Shown here: in pieces, positions 34,778 through 46,098 of the stretch
How positions within the stretch are numbered: position 1 is the first letter of the stretch
How the letters are laid out: every line of letters begins with the position of its first letter
Assembly (NCBI RefSeq): GCF_900169565.1
Contig: NZ_LT828648.1
Location: 3,694,501-3,758,500, forward strand
Reading direction: 5' to 3'
From: Nitrospira japonica
Lineage (GTDB): Bacteria > Nitrospirota > Nitrospiria > Nitrospirales > Nitrospiraceae
Length of the DNA: 64,000 nucleotides
Translations under genes and position numbers: made by a program
Notes under the pieces: generated by a model
The model's input: only the letters and a program-made list of their open reading frames with translations
What the model was told of the DNA's origin: nothing
Database searches by the model: none

Positions 34778-36388
34778 ATGAACGATGCGTCACCCTCCTC
34801 CGGATCTCGCGACGCGCGGCTGTGCGGATGGCCGTTCATTCTGTTCAACGTCGTGTTCGGCCTCGCGCATATGATCGTCCTGTTCAACGCGGGGTCCTAC
34901 GTGGCGCTGCTTCCGCACGCGGCGGGAGATCTGGGCGGGGTGCTTCCGAGCTTCGGCACCTGGGCGCAAACGGATTTCATGATCGCGCTGGCCCTGGCGT
35001 TTCCGATCGCCCGATGGCTGGCGGCGCGCTTCGGCGAGGGGCGGGTCTTCGTGTGGGCCTTCGTCGTGTATGCCGCAGCCTCCGCATTGTGCTCCATCGA
35101 CGTCTCCATCTCCGCATTCGTGCCGGCACGCATCTTTTTGGGACTGGCCGGCGGGTTGACGCTTCCACTTGGCCAGTCGCTGCTTCTCCAGGAATATCCG
35201 GACCGGCTCAAGTCGATGGGCCTGGCAATCTGGGGTCTGTTCACCCTGATGCCGCTGACCCTCGGATTCGCCGCCGGCGGATGGATCGCGGATGAATGGG
35301 GTTGGCGGAGCCTGTTCTATCTCAACATCCCGCTTTCCCTCGCCGTGTCCGGATTCACGGCGGCCCTGCTGCATCGGAGGCCGTTCGAGGTTCGCCGCGA
35401 GCCGTTCGACTTCGTGGGATTCCTGCTGTTGGCCGTGATTCTCGGAGGTCTGCAGACCATCCTGAACGAGGGCAACGATTTTGACTGGTTCGACGACCCC
35501 TTCTTGCGGATCGTGCTGCTGATCGTCGTCGCCGCCGTTCCCATCTGGATCGTGTGGGAACTTGGCGAACGCCAGCCCGCCGTCGACCTGCGGCTGTTCA
35601 AGAACAGGAACTTCGCCGTCGGCGTCCTGTGCCTGACGCTGGGATTCCTCTCACTGCAGGGGTTGCTGTCGCTGTTCGTCGTGCAGTTGCAGATGCTCAT
35701 GGGATACTCTTCGACGCTCGCCGGCATGGTGTTTCTGCCCATGATTCTCCTGGGCATCCCGATGATCGCCATCATGCACGAAGTGGCCAAACACGTGGAC
35801 GTCCGGTTGCTGGCCAGCGTCAATGCCCTGGGATTCGCGGCCACCTATTATTGGATCGGCCTCTTCGACGATCCCCAGTCCTACGATCAAATCTTCTGGC
35901 CCATGGTCTTGGCTGGCGTCTTCCTCGGCTCGTTCTTTACTCCCCTGACGGTGTTGACGCTAAAGGGCCTGTCCGGCGACCAGATGTTGCGGGCCGCCGA
36001 AGCGGCCAACATTCTTCGGATCGCCGCCGGCGCGCTCGGCATCACGTGGCAGGGCGTCGTCCTGTTTCGGCGCCTCCCCTTTCATCAGTTGCAGTTGAGC
36101 GATCACTTCGGCGGCCGCACCTCCGCAAGCTACGACGTGCTGCAGCCGATCGTGGAAAAACTCCAACAGGTCGGGCTCGATCCGGGCATGATCGAACGCA
36201 AGCTCCAGCTGATGATGAAGCAGCAGGCCGGCATTCTGGCTCTGAACGATGCTTTCCTTCTTTCGAGCTACCTCTGCCTGGGACTGGCTTTCCTCGTCTG
36301 GTTGGCGAGGCCTACGCGGGAACCGGCGGTAAGCCGCGCCGAGACCGTCAGAGTCGTGCGTTCGGAAGAACTGATGGAGCAGCCGTGA
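34778..36388 (+). CDS. MFS drug-efflux permease, EmrB/DHA2-like
   Basis: A 536-residue MFS permease with about 14 hydrophobic helices. The conserved loop and helix pattern includes ARIFLGLAGGLTLPLGQSLLL and WGWRSLFYLNIPLSLAV, typical of the DHA2 (EmrB/QacA) group. It has an extended C-terminal periplasmic-type stretch with paired helices (HFGGRTSASYD ... MIERKLQLMMKQQAG). The gene overlaps the next gene (outer-membrane factor) by 4 bases and is followed by the HlyD adaptor, so the three form a tripartite export pump. Confidence 0.85.
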   Translation: MNDASPSSGSRDARLCGWPFILFNVVFGLAHMIVLFNAGSYVALLPHAAGDLGGVLPSFGTWAQTDFMIALALAFPIARWLAARFGEGRVFVWAFVVYAAASALCSIDVSISAFVPARIFLGLAGGLTLPLGQSLLLQEYPDRLKSMGLAIWGLFTLMPLTLGFAAGGWIADEWGWRSLFYLNIPLSLAVSGFTAALLHRRPFEVRREPFDFVGFLLLAVILGGLQTILNEGNDFDWFDDPFLRIVLLIVVAAVPIWIVWELGERQPAVDLRLFKNRNFAVGVLCLTLGFLSLQGLLSLFVVQLQMLMGYSSTLAGMVFLPMILLGIPMIAIMHEVAKHVDVRLLASVNALGFAATYYWIGLFDDPQSYDQIFWPMVLAGVFLGSFFTPLTVLTLKGLSGDQMLRAAEAANILRIAAGALGITWQGVVLFRRLPFHQLQLSDHFGGRTSASYDVLQPIVEKLQQVGLDPGMIERKLQLMMKQQAGILALNDAFLLSSYLCLGLAFLVWLARPTREPAVSRAETVRVVRSEELMEQP

Positions 36389-37896
36389 CGCGTACATTTC
36401 GCACGGCCATGCGAGCCGGCTTTTCGGCCGTCGGCGCGTATGCCCTCCTGATCACAGCCGGGTGCGCATGGATTCCCAAGGGAGACCCTCCGGCCGCCTA
36501 TCTCGACACGCCCGAGCTCAAGGAGACGCTTGAGGAAGTCTCGAACCGGCTGCAGAACTGGCCGGACGACCGCTGGTGGGAACAGTTCAAGAATCCGGAA
36601 TTGAACGGCCTGATGGGGCAGGCGTTGAAAGACAATCCCGGCCTGAAGGCCGCTTCGGCCAGACTGCGCGAGGCGCAGGCGCTGGTCCGCGTCGAAGGCG
36701 CCAGACTGCTGCCGTTTCTGGAAGCCGACGCCTCTCTCACCTACGAGCGCATCTCGCAGCACGGAGTTTTCGCGGCCTTGAATCCCGAAGTCGCCGGCGC
36801 GCACATTCTCCTGGGCGTCATCAACCCGCTCAGTCTCCGATACGAGTTCGACTTCTGGGGCAAGAATCGCGCGACCATCGAAGCGGCGCTGGGGCAAGCG
36901 GCCGCCGAGGAAGCTGAGCAGGCCGAGATCCGCCTCCGCCTGACCGCCGGAATTGCCCGCGCCTATTTCCGCGGCCAGGCCCTTCACCGGCAGCTCGAAT
37001 TGGTCCGCTCGATCGTGGAACTGCGACGGGGACTCCGCCGGCTCGCCGAAACGCGATACGAACTCGGCCTGGACACCGATTTGGCGGTTAAGCAAAGCAT
37101 CGCGGAGTATGAAGCCGCTGCCAAGCGCCTGTCGGGCGTACGGGATCAGCTCGACGTCCAACGCCACCTCCTCGCCCGCCTCATAGGCAAGGGACCGGAT
37201 GAGGCGCTTCGCTTCTTCGGGAAGACCGGCGTCACCATTCCCGAACAGATTCCGGTCCCGGAGCATCTGTCGATGGGATTGCTGGTACACCGGCCCGATC
37301 TGGCCGCCGCACTCTATCGTGCCGACTCGGCGGCCAGAATGGTCAAAGTGGCCAAGACGCAATTCTACCCGACGATCGATTTGACGGCCTTCGCCGGGTT
37401 CAACGCGCTGACGCTGACGAAGGGAGCCGACAAGCTCGCCAATTTTCTGTTCAGCGGCCAGAGCTTTTCCTATGGCATGGCGCCCGGCCTGCGCCTGCCG
37501 ATCTTCGAAGGAGGCAGGCTGCGAGGCGAACTGGCCGCACATCGCGCGGAATACGACGCCGCGGTCGAACTCTACAACGATACCCTCCTCGGTGCGTTGC
37601 GCGAAGTCGCCGACAGCCTCAGCGCCTGGCAGTCCACCCGCGAGATGCTGGACTCCCATCGCCGGTTGGTCACCGCGTTGAGCGAGGACTGGCGCCTGGC
37701 GAAAGTGCGGCTGGTTTCGGGGCTGGACGACGACCGGGAAGTCCTGCGTCATCGCTATCCAGTGCTGGAGCAGGAATACGCGATGCGGGCTCTCGAGAGC
37801 GACCAGTTGGTCTCCGCCGTGGATCTGATCGAAGCCCTCGGCGGCGGATATCGCAACGACGACGTGAGCAAGCGGCCGGCGCAGCAGGCCGGCTGA
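36385..37896 (+). CDS. Outer-membrane efflux factor (TolC/NodT family lipoprotein)
   Basis: About 503 residues. The signal ends ALLITAGC, a lipobox-like Cys typical of NodT lipoproteins. Two internally repeated TolC halves follow: DDRWWEQFKNPELNGLMGQAL (the usual NodT N-terminal motif), LRYEFDFWGKNRATIEAA, and in the second half YPTIDLTAFAGF and LRLPIFEGGRLRGELAAHRAEYD. The GTG at 36385 overlaps the MFS stop (GTGA) with GGAG 5 bases upstream; ATG 36409 is an alternative. It provides the outer-membrane exit duct of the pump. Confidence 0.88.
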   Translation: MTRTFRTAMRAGFSAVGAYALLITAGCAWIPKGDPPAAYLDTPELKETLEEVSNRLQNWPDDRWWEQFKNPELNGLMGQALKDNPGLKAASARLREAQALVRVEGARLLPFLEADASLTYERISQHGVFAALNPEVAGAHILLGVINPLSLRYEFDFWGKNRATIEAALGQAAAEEAEQAEIRLRLTAGIARAYFRGQALHRQLELVRSIVELRRGLRRLAETRYELGLDTDLAVKQSIAEYEAAAKRLSGVRDQLDVQRHLLARLIGKGPDEALRFFGKTGVTIPEQIPVPEHLSMGLLVHRPDLAAALYRADSAARMVKVAKTQFYPTIDLTAFAGFNALTLTKGADKLANFLFSGQSFSYGMAPGLRLPIFEGGRLRGELAAHRAEYDAAVELYNDTLLGALREVADSLSAWQSTREMLDSHRRLVTALSEDWRLAKVRLVSGLDDDREVLRHRYPVLEQEYAMRALESDQLVSAVDLIEALGGGYRNDDVSKRPAQQAG

Positions 37897-37912
37897 GCGT
37901 GGGGCGAGGACG

Positions 37913-39412
37913 ATGACGCAGGACTCTGGAACAGACGACGTTTCGCTTCGACGGCAGCGCAACCGGCGGCTACTGGCCGTGACGGCGGCGCTGGTCCTGG
38001 CCGGCGCGGCCTACGGCACCTACTGGTGGACCGTATCGAGCCACTGGGTCCAGACGGACAACGCCTATGTGACGGGAAACCTCGTGCCGGTCGCCGCGCA
38101 GGCGACCGGCATCATCACTCAGGTGCGCTTCGAGGAAACCCAATTCGTGAATCGAGGCGACGTCCTGGTCCGTCTCGATGAACACGAAGCGTACGCGGCA
38201 TTGGGGCGCGCCCGTGGGCGCCTCGGTGAAACGGTCCGGCGGATCAATTCGCTGTTCCTTACGCAGCGGCAGGTGGATGAAAAACTGGCCGCCCGGCGCG
38301 CCAGACTCGAGGTGATCCGCCACGATGCGGAGCGGTATCGCAAGGCTTCGCCGACGGGAGCCGTCTCCAAACAGACGCTGCAAAACGCTCTCGACCATTT
38401 GCAGGCCCTGGAAGCGGACGTCAGGGAAACCGAGGCGGAATACGACGCGCTGGACGCGCAGATCGGCGGCACGACCGTCATGGAACATCCGGCGGTTGAA
38501 TTGGCCAAACACGAATTCATCGAAGCCCATCTGGAATATGCCCGCCAGCGGATTCTCGCGCCCGTATCCGGGTATGTCGCCAAGCGCAAAGCCCAGGTCG
38601 GCGACCGGGTGAAACCCGGCGCCAATCTGATGACGATCGTGCCGCTCGATCACCTCTGGGTGGAAGCGAACTTGCGTGAGACCGAGTTAGGCGATATCCG
38701 GCCAGGCCAGCCGGCCGAAATTCGCGTCGATCTGTACGGAGACAAACATACGTTTCACGGGACGGTCGAAGGCTTGGTGCCGGGCACGGGAAGCCCGTTC
38801 GCGCTCCTGCCTCCCGACAATTCCACCGGCAACTTCATTCACATCATCGAACGCGTGCCGGTCCGCATCGCCCTGGCAGCCGACGAGATCCGCGAACATC
38901 CCGTCAGACCCGGACTGTCCACGGTCACCAAGATTCGCGTCGGCGAGCCGGGCCAATCGGTCTGGTCTTCGTTGGCCAAGGCCGATACCGACGAGTACCA
39001 GACGGACGTCTACGGCGACGAGTTGACGAGCGCCGAATCCGTGGCCCAGGGAGTCATCGCCGGCAACGTGAGAACCGTCGGCTCGAACTCGGGACCAACC
39101 GCGGCGATCGCCCGGGCAACCGAGGATGAGGCGCTCTCTGCGCAAGCCCCTACCACTCGCTCGGACCTCGGCATGACCGACCGCTCCGGCGAGCATCCGC
39201 TCCGCCGGAATGCCGGAGAGGACTCCGGGACGGTCATCCCCTCGACCGTGCCGCCGAGGAGCCCGGATTTGGGCGAGGCGCAGCGTCCGCTTTCTCCGTC
39301 CATCGGTGCAGGATCGGACCGGTTTGGTCAGCAAGCCAGTCCTCCGGCCTTCAGCCGGCCGGCCGGCGTTCCCGAACGAGCCGGAAGCCACATGAAGTCC
39401 ACCGTCCCGTGA
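37913..39412 (+). CDS. HlyD/EmrA-type membrane-fusion adaptor
   Basis: A 499-residue periplasmic adaptor. One N-terminal membrane helix (LLAVTAALVLAGAAYGTYWW) is followed by a biotinyl-lipoyl-like half motif (VPVAAQATGIITQVRF), a long coiled-coil hairpin (about residues 95-190), the second lipoyl half and the beta-barrel (LWVEANLRETELGDIRPGQPAEI). The last about 110 residues are low-complexity Ser/Pro/Arg/Gly-rich sequence that EmrA proteins normally lack. It is the bridge between the MFS permease and the outer-membrane factor. Confidence 0.88.
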   Translation: MTQDSGTDDVSLRRQRNRRLLAVTAALVLAGAAYGTYWWTVSSHWVQTDNAYVTGNLVPVAAQATGIITQVRFEETQFVNRGDVLVRLDEHEAYAALGRARGRLGETVRRINSLFLTQRQVDEKLAARRARLEVIRHDAERYRKASPTGAVSKQTLQNALDHLQALEADVRETEAEYDALDAQIGGTTVMEHPAVELAKHEFIEAHLEYARQRILAPVSGYVAKRKAQVGDRVKPGANLMTIVPLDHLWVEANLRETELGDIRPGQPAEIRVDLYGDKHTFHGTVEGLVPGTGSPFALLPPDNSTGNFIHIIERVPVRIALAADEIREHPVRPGLSTVTKIRVGEPGQSVWSSLAKADTDEYQTDVYGDELTSAESVAQGVIAGNVRTVGSNSGPTAAIARATEDEALSAQAPTTRSDLGMTDRSGEHPLRRNAGEDSGTVIPSTVPPRSPDLGEAQRPLSPSIGAGSDRFGQQASPPAFSRPAGVPERAGSHMKSTVP

Positions 39413-39439
39413 CAAGTTGGGGAAAGCAGCCGAACCACC

Positions 39440-41472
39440 ATGGTGTCCGATACTCTCGATCGCGCGGCGCCGGCGCAATTGACAAGGCTTCTCGGCGCTC
39501 CTTACGATGATCGCAATGATCACCTGGAGCGGCACATTCTGATGTGGCGACGAATCTCCGGACTGTTCAACGATCTTCCCATTGCCCGCAAGCTGCTCCT
39601 GACCTCCCTCATTCCGCTCGTCGCGTTTCTCGTCCTCGGATTGGACGCCTATGAACGGCTCGAAGCCTTGACCGAACACGAGGAACAACTCGATCGCGTG
39701 TACGTGGCGCAACGAGCCGCCGCGGAATACATGCGGATGATCGTGGATTATGAAACGGGCTTCCGCGGATACGTGATGACCAGGCAGGAGGCCTATCTGG
39801 TCCCGTCGAGGAACGCGCATCAGCACCTGCCTTCTGTCGAGCAGACGCTGCTCGGCTTGATCCGTCCTCACAAGCTTCAGTACGAGGCGGTCGAACAGGC
39901 CCAACGCCTGGTCAAGCAGATGATGGAGGAGAAGGAAAGCCTGATCCAACTCGTGAAGGGCGGACGGACGGCCGAAGCGTTGCATTACATCGAACAGAGC
40001 CGCGGCCGTGCCCTCATGCAACTGATCCGCGAACACATGGCGCGCTTCGACCGTCTGGAACAGGAAGCCCTGAACGACGCACTGGCCAACATGGCCAAAT
40101 CGCGCAATCAGATGGTCGCTCACATCATGGGCGGCATCGCGGCGGTCCTCGTGCTGCTCATCCTGGCCCTGCAGCTCATCGCCCGCTCCATCACCGGTCC
40201 GCTGATCAGCCTGGCCAAGTCGGTCCGGTCGTCCGACGCGATTCTCCCCGCCGACGTGCCGGTCCTGCCGCGACAGGACGAGTTGGGCGAATTGACCCGC
40301 GTCATGAACACCATGAGCCGGCAGGTGCGCGAGCACCTGGCCAGCGTTCAGAAGAATCAGGCCGAACTGCGTGACCTCAATCAGAATCTCGCGGCCTCCG
40401 AGGACAAGTACCGCAACATCGTCGACCATGCCCCGTTCGGCATTTTTACCACGTCCGGCATGACGGTCACGTTCAGCAACCGCTACAACAAATCCCTGGC
40501 CGGCATGAATCCGGACGAGGCGGGCGAACCTGAAGCCTTCCGTCACTGGATTCATCCGGACGACCGCGACCGCGTGCTGCGGGAATACGAACAGGCTGTC
40601 GCCGACGGCATGCCCTATGAAACGGTGTTTCGGTTTGTGCGTCCGGACGGGACCATTCGCAAGGTGCTCAGCCGGCGTATTCCGATCAAGAACGAGGATG
40701 GCCAGCCCACGATGTATCAAGGGTTCAACGTGGACGTCACGGCGCTCGACGAGATGCAGACGCAGTTGAGCCGCGCCGAACGGCTCGCAACGCTGGGTCA
40801 GGTGGCCGCCGGCATCGCGCATGAGATCCGCAATCCGCTGGTTGGCATCGGATCCACCGCCTCGCTGCTGCGCGATGAGATCGATCCGTCCGACCCGAAA
40901 CGCGCCGATCTCGACATCATTTTGAACGAGACCAGACGGCTGGACCGCATCGTCAACCAGATCATCGACTATGCGCGGCCCCGGGACCTGGTTCCGGCCT
41001 CGTGGCTGTTCAAAGATGCCGTCGAAGACGTGTTGAAACTGCTGGACGGCAGGATCAACACCCAGCACATCGCCGTGACCTACCCCTCGAACCGCGCGAC
41101 CACGGTCTACGCGGATCGTGACCAGATCAAACAGGTCCTGCTCAACCTTTGCCACAACGCATTGGACGCTATGCCGGACGGCGGATCCCTGCGGCTCGAC
41201 GCGACCGAGGTCCCACGCGACGACAAACCGGGCGCGTTGATCGAGATTGCCGATTCCGGACCCGGCATTCCGGAGCATGCCTTGACACAAGTGTTCCAAC
41301 CCTTTTTCACCACCGGCAAGCAGCATGGGACCGGCCTGGGACTGGCGATCTGTCGCAACATCGTTGAAGCCCATGGCGGCGACATCGCCCTGATCAGCCA
41401 GAGGGGAAACGGAACGACGGCCCGGCTCTGGCTTCCCCTGAAGACATCGACGACCATCATGAGGGAAATCCT

Positions 41473-41476
<4 letters not shown>
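39440..41476 (+). CDS. Sensor histidine kinase with CHASE3-type, HAMP and PAS domains
   Basis: A 678-residue membrane kinase. One helix (LLLTSLIPLVAFLVLGLDAY, about 53-72) is followed by a CHASE3-like helical periplasmic domain with DYETGFRGYVMT, a second helix (GIAAVLVLLILALQLIA, about 233-250), HAMP, and a PAS domain with its PAC (about 325-445, ending YQGFNVDVT). The transmitter has the H-box AGIAHEIRNPL, N-box LCHNALDAM, and G-boxes DSGPGIPE and GTGLGLAI. It couples to the response regulator through an ATGA overlap. It follows the efflux operon by 27 bp and may sense a pump substrate or envelope signal. Confidence 0.9.
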
Positions 41477-42864
<1,388 letters not shown>

Positions 42865-42939
42865 GGTAGTGCAACACCGCTATAGTGTATTACAATGTAT
42901 CATGACGTTTGAGGTTAAAGGAGGCACCCGGAGGTACCC

Positions 42940-43104
42940 ATGGGTACGTATAGCGCATTGATGAAGGATATCGAACAAGGTTTGGAGGAGATTCGCAAAA
43001 CGCAGGGAAAAGTCGTGGAAATTACCAGGACGGGAAAAGTGATCTCTGAGCCATTTGTCCTGTTCAAAGATGAGGGGCCTCAGGAAGCTCCAGCAAATAC
43101 GTGA
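42940..43104 (+). CDS. Small hypothetical protein (54 aa)
   Basis: A 54-residue protein preceded by GGAGGTACCC directly before ATG, a strong ribosome-binding site. The sequence begins MGTYSALMKDIEQGLEEI, then KVVEITRTGKVISEPFVL and a short acidic end. Its size and pattern resemble small antitoxin- or regulator-type proteins, but no family is recognised. The last 41 bases overlap the convergent membrane-protein gene. Confidence 0.5.
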   Translation: MGTYSALMKDIEQGLEEIRKTQGKVVEITRTGKVISEPFVLFKDEGPQEAPANT

Positions 43105-43882
43105 CGTTCATGTTTTGAATTTCCGAATATTTTAAGACCAGCAAGTTTCCAGGGGTGATCGGTTTCCAATAAAATTCCACCGGCTTCGCAGGCTCCCTCC
43201 TAAACTTCCCCCGCTCGGCATCAATCAGGAATATATCGCGCAGCGCCCCGCTTTCTTCCGTGGTGAACGCTTCGACAAATCCGCGATATAGTCGCGTCTT
43301 GTCCTTCTCTTCGATCGGAATTCTTGTCAGGGCCTCCAGGCGTACGTAAACCCTCCCGCCTTCATGCTGAACCGGAATCTTCACATCACGCCCAAGCAGC
43401 GTGTAGACCCACTCATTTCGAAAACGCAGGAGCCAGGGAACCTTGACGTCGAGCTTGTACGTCCATACGAACCATCGGAATCCATGTCCGACGGCGAACG
43501 CTCCAAGCAGCACACTCGTATAGTACCCGCCCAGATGCACTTTGTTTTGATAGAGCGTCCTCGTTATAGCGGATAGTTGGTCGTCATATTGCCCGACGAG
43601 GATACGGTATGCGACTTCAAAGGTCAGCGTCGTATGAATGAATCCGTCATGCTGCAACCACTCGAATCCCAGCACAGCAACCAGGTGCAACGGCAGGGAA
43701 TAGAGAATGGCTCTGGCAATATCATCGGTCCAACTTTTGGGAAGGACATGGCGAGTGAACGTGCCGGCATAGTAACTCGCTCGTAACACGTAACCGGGAA
43801 AAGCCATCACGAGGATGACCAGCGTGATGAAGGCGATGTTTGTCATATCATCTGCGCGCGGTGGTTCAAAAACCACGGTCAC
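43064..43882 (-). CDS. Membrane protein, possibly DUF6338-like
   Basis: A protein of about 260-272 residues. It starts with a membrane helix ending in an FPGYVL motif (IAFITLVILVMAFPGYVLRASYY), a second helix around LYSLPLHLVAVLGF and a third at VLLGAFAVGHGFRWFVW. A soluble C-terminal domain with beta pattern follows (DVKIPVQHEGGRVYVRLEAL ... PITPGNLLVLKYSEIQNMN). The layout, with an N-terminal LPGF/FPGY helix and a C-terminal small barrel, resembles DUF6338 proteins. That match is from memory and not certain. The ATG may be at 43882 or 43846. Confidence 0.5.
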   Translation of the reverse strand: MTVVFEPPRADDMTNIAFITLVILVMAFPGYVLRASYYAGTFTRHVLPKSWTDDIARAILYSLPLHLVAVLGFEWLQHDGFIHTTLTFEVAYRILVGQYDDQLSAITRTLYQNKVHLGGYYTSVLLGAFAVGHGFRWFVWTYKLDVKVPWLLRFRNEWVYTLLGRDVKIPVQHEGGRVYVRLEALTRIPIEEKDKTRLYRGFVEAFTTEESGALRDIFLIDAERGKFRREPAKPVEFYWKPITPGNLLVLKYSEIQNMNVTYLLELPEAPHL

Positions 43883-43886
43883 GCGT

Positions 43887-44204
43887 TTACGGATTCGGCG
43901 CGACGAAAACCAAGACCTTTAATCGCTGGCCGCTGTCGTTCTTGACTCCGTGTTCCTGCCCCGCAGGCGCCAGCGTTCCCTGACCGGAGCGAAGGACCTG
44001 CTGCTCCCCGCCCACCTGAAACGTCCCCTGCCCTTCGAGCACCAAGTACACTTTGTCCTGCTCGCCATGCACATGCCCCTTCTGTTCCTGCCCTGGCTCG
44101 AAGCAGTAGACATCGCAGAAAAATCTCGGCGTCTGAAAGATATTGTTCTTCTTCATCTTCTCTTGGCTAAACTGTTGACAATCAGACAGATTGACGACCT
44201 TCAT
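43887..44204 (-). CDS. Small cupin-domain protein
   Basis: A 105-residue single cupin. Motif 1 is CFEPGQEQKGHVHGEQDKVYLVLEG in short form (two His and Glu as metal ligands: GHVHGEQDKVY) and motif 2 is GTLAPAGQEHGVKNDSGQ with the third His. Such proteins bind a metal ion and a small ligand; the role is unknown. GGAG precedes the ATG, and a TATACT -10 box lies 66-71 bp upstream. Confidence 0.8.
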   Translation of the reverse strand: MKVVNLSDCQQFSQEKMKKNNIFQTPRFFCDVYCFEPGQEQKGHVHGEQDKVYLVLEGQGTFQVGGEQQVLRSGQGTLAPAGQEHGVKNDSGQRLKVLVFVAPNP

Positions 44205-44269
44205 TCGAGAGGCTCCTTCCGATGGAGGAAAAATATTTTGATTTCAGAACTGATGCGCATGGCGACGCG

Positions 44270-44275
44270 AGTATA
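44270..44275 (-). promoter_or_regulatory. Predicted -10 element upstream of the cupin gene
   Basis: TATACT on the minus strand (44270-44275) with only a weak -35 candidate 17 bp upstream (CTGATT). Confidence 0.35.
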
Positions 44276-44316
44276 GCCCGTGACGCCCGGGAAATCAGCC
44301 GTCTTCTCATCCCGCT

Positions 44317-44346
44317 TTGACCGGCTCCTCACGTTTCGGCTACCCT
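44317..44346 (+). promoter_or_regulatory. Predicted promoter of the TPR/oxygenase gene
   Basis: TTGACC (44317-44322), 18-bp spacer, TACCCT (44341-44346). The expected start lies only about 6 bases before the ATG at 44359, so the message would have a very short leader. Confidence 0.45.
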
Positions 44347-44358
44347 GAGCGGACTGCC

Positions 44359-46035
44359 ATGAATCGAGCCGAGCGACGACGACAAGATTCGTTGAGGGGT
44401 TCCAATGATGTGACGCCCTGGCTCAACGAAGGCAAGGCGCATCATCAGGCCGGCCGATTGGCGGAAGCGGAACAGGCCTATCGCCAGGCACTCGCCATCG
44501 CGCCCCGCCATCCGGACGCGTTGCACCTCCTCGGCCTGCTGTCCTACCGGATGAACCGGCTGGACGAGGCTCTCGTCCACTTATCCGCCGCGGTCGAGCA
44601 GCAGCCGGCATCGGCGCTGTACTGGTTTAACCTCGGCGTGGTGGCACAGAAGGTCGGGAGGCTTTCGCAAGCCGTGACGGCCTATCAGAAAGCCGTCTCG
44701 CTGAATCCCCGCCACATGGAAGGTTTGATGAACCTCGGCAATGCGCTCCGGGATCAGGGCAGTCCGGCAGCCGCGATCGAGGCCTACCGAAAGGCCCTTT
44801 CGATCAACCCGGCGCATCCGGAGCTGCATAACAACCTGGGTGTCGCACTCAAGGAGCAGGGAGCAGTCGACGATGCGATCGGCTCATTTCGCCGCGCACT
44901 GGAGATCAAGCCGCAGCATGTGGAAGCGCTGAATAACTTGGGTCTTGCCCTGATGGAAGCCGGTACTATGCGGGAGGCCATCGCGTCCTTTCAGGCGGCG
45001 CTGGCCGTGATGCCCGGCTATCAGAAAGCCCTCTACAATCTCGGCATCGCCTTCATCTGGGTTGGCGACGATGAAAAGGCCGTGTCCTGCTTTTCGCAAA
45101 TCGCCAGGGCGCGACACGACCATGCACAACCGCCGACGGAACAAACCGCGTATCGATCCCGCGTCAAACACGAAGTCGAGCAGACGCGCCATCTTCTCGA
45201 TCACGGCCTGCTCGTCGAGGAATATCGACCACATCTCGCTTCACTGATCAGACTGCAGCACCTCCTGGATGAGAACAAGGATCCCGGCAACCGCCTCGCC
45301 GTTCCGGCCGGCACTCTTGCTTCGGTCGCGCCGGCGTTCAATCGCATGTTGCGCTGCGAACCGCCTCCACGCACCGAAGGAAGCGCCCTCAACAGCGAAC
45401 TCGACGTCGCGACGGTCGAAGCCCGTTATCTCGGCAAGCGGCCCGAAACCACGTTCGTCGACGGGCTCGTGAACGATCAGGCGTTGGAAGCGTTGCGCCG
45501 ATTCTGTTGGGAAGCGACGATCTGGAAAAAGGATTACGAGAACGGATATTGCGGGGCCTTCCTGGGCGACGGGTTTGCCTCCCCGCTCCTGCTGCAGATC
45601 GCCGAAGAGCTGCGCCTGAAGTTTCCCCGAATCTTTACTCATCACCGGCTGACGCAGGCTTGGGCGTTCAAACAGGATAGTGCCAGGCGGGGACTCAATA
45701 TCCACGCCGACGCGGCGGCCGTCAATGTCAACTTCTGGATCACGCCTGATGAGGCGAATCTCGATCCGTCATCCGGCGGGCTGGTCGTCTACGACAAGGA
45801 AGCACCCAAAGACTGGAACTTCAAAGACTACAATAGCGACCGCAACAAGCCGGCGATCCTGGCCTGGCTCAAAGAAGTGGGCGCCGCGGCAATCAAGATT
45901 CCCTACCGCGCGAACCGCGCCGTGATCTTCAATTCTGACCTTTTCCACGAGAGCGATCACATCGCCTTCAAGGACGACTACCTCAGCCGCCGCATCAACA
46001 TCACGCTGCTGTACGGCCACCGCTTGAAGGCGTAG
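44359..46035 (+). CDS. TPR protein fused to a 2OG-Fe(II) oxygenase-like domain
   Basis: A 558-residue protein. Residues about 20-270 contain seven or so TPR units (for example AEAEQAYRQALAIAPRHPDAL, YNLGIAFIWVGDDEKAVSCF). Residues about 370-555 form a prolyl-hydroxylase-like oxygenase: H-x-D in LNIHADAAAVNVNFW, the second His in NSDLFHESDH, and a following Arg in RRINITLLYGHR for 2-oxoglutarate. The enzyme may hydroxylate a protein or peptide side chain held by the TPRs; the target is unknown. The ATG at 44359 lies close to a predicted transcription start. It is divergent from the cupin gene. Confidence 0.8.
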   Translation: MNRAERRRQDSLRGSNDVTPWLNEGKAHHQAGRLAEAEQAYRQALAIAPRHPDALHLLGLLSYRMNRLDEALVHLSAAVEQQPASALYWFNLGVVAQKVGRLSQAVTAYQKAVSLNPRHMEGLMNLGNALRDQGSPAAAIEAYRKALSINPAHPELHNNLGVALKEQGAVDDAIGSFRRALEIKPQHVEALNNLGLALMEAGTMREAIASFQAALAVMPGYQKALYNLGIAFIWVGDDEKAVSCFSQIARARHDHAQPPTEQTAYRSRVKHEVEQTRHLLDHGLLVEEYRPHLASLIRLQHLLDENKDPGNRLAVPAGTLASVAPAFNRMLRCEPPPRTEGSALNSELDVATVEARYLGKRPETTFVDGLVNDQALEALRRFCWEATIWKKDYENGYCGAFLGDGFASPLLLQIAEELRLKFPRIFTHHRLTQAWAFKQDSARRGLNIHADAAAVNVNFWITPDEANLDPSSGGLVVYDKEAPKDWNFKDYNSDRNKPAILAWLKEVGAAAIKIPYRANRAVIFNSDLFHESDHIAFKDDYLSRRINITLLYGHRLKA

Positions 46036-46098
46036 CGATTTCTGGCGCCGATGAAAAATGTTTGCGGATAATTCAGGGAGACTTGAACGGACAGCGGA

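Noticed and set aside
38687-41374. Open frame of about 895 codons on the minus strand opposite the kinase and adaptor genes
   Set aside because: Both genes on the + strand have clear domains and motifs; the antisense translation is low in structure and rich in His, Arg and Gly.
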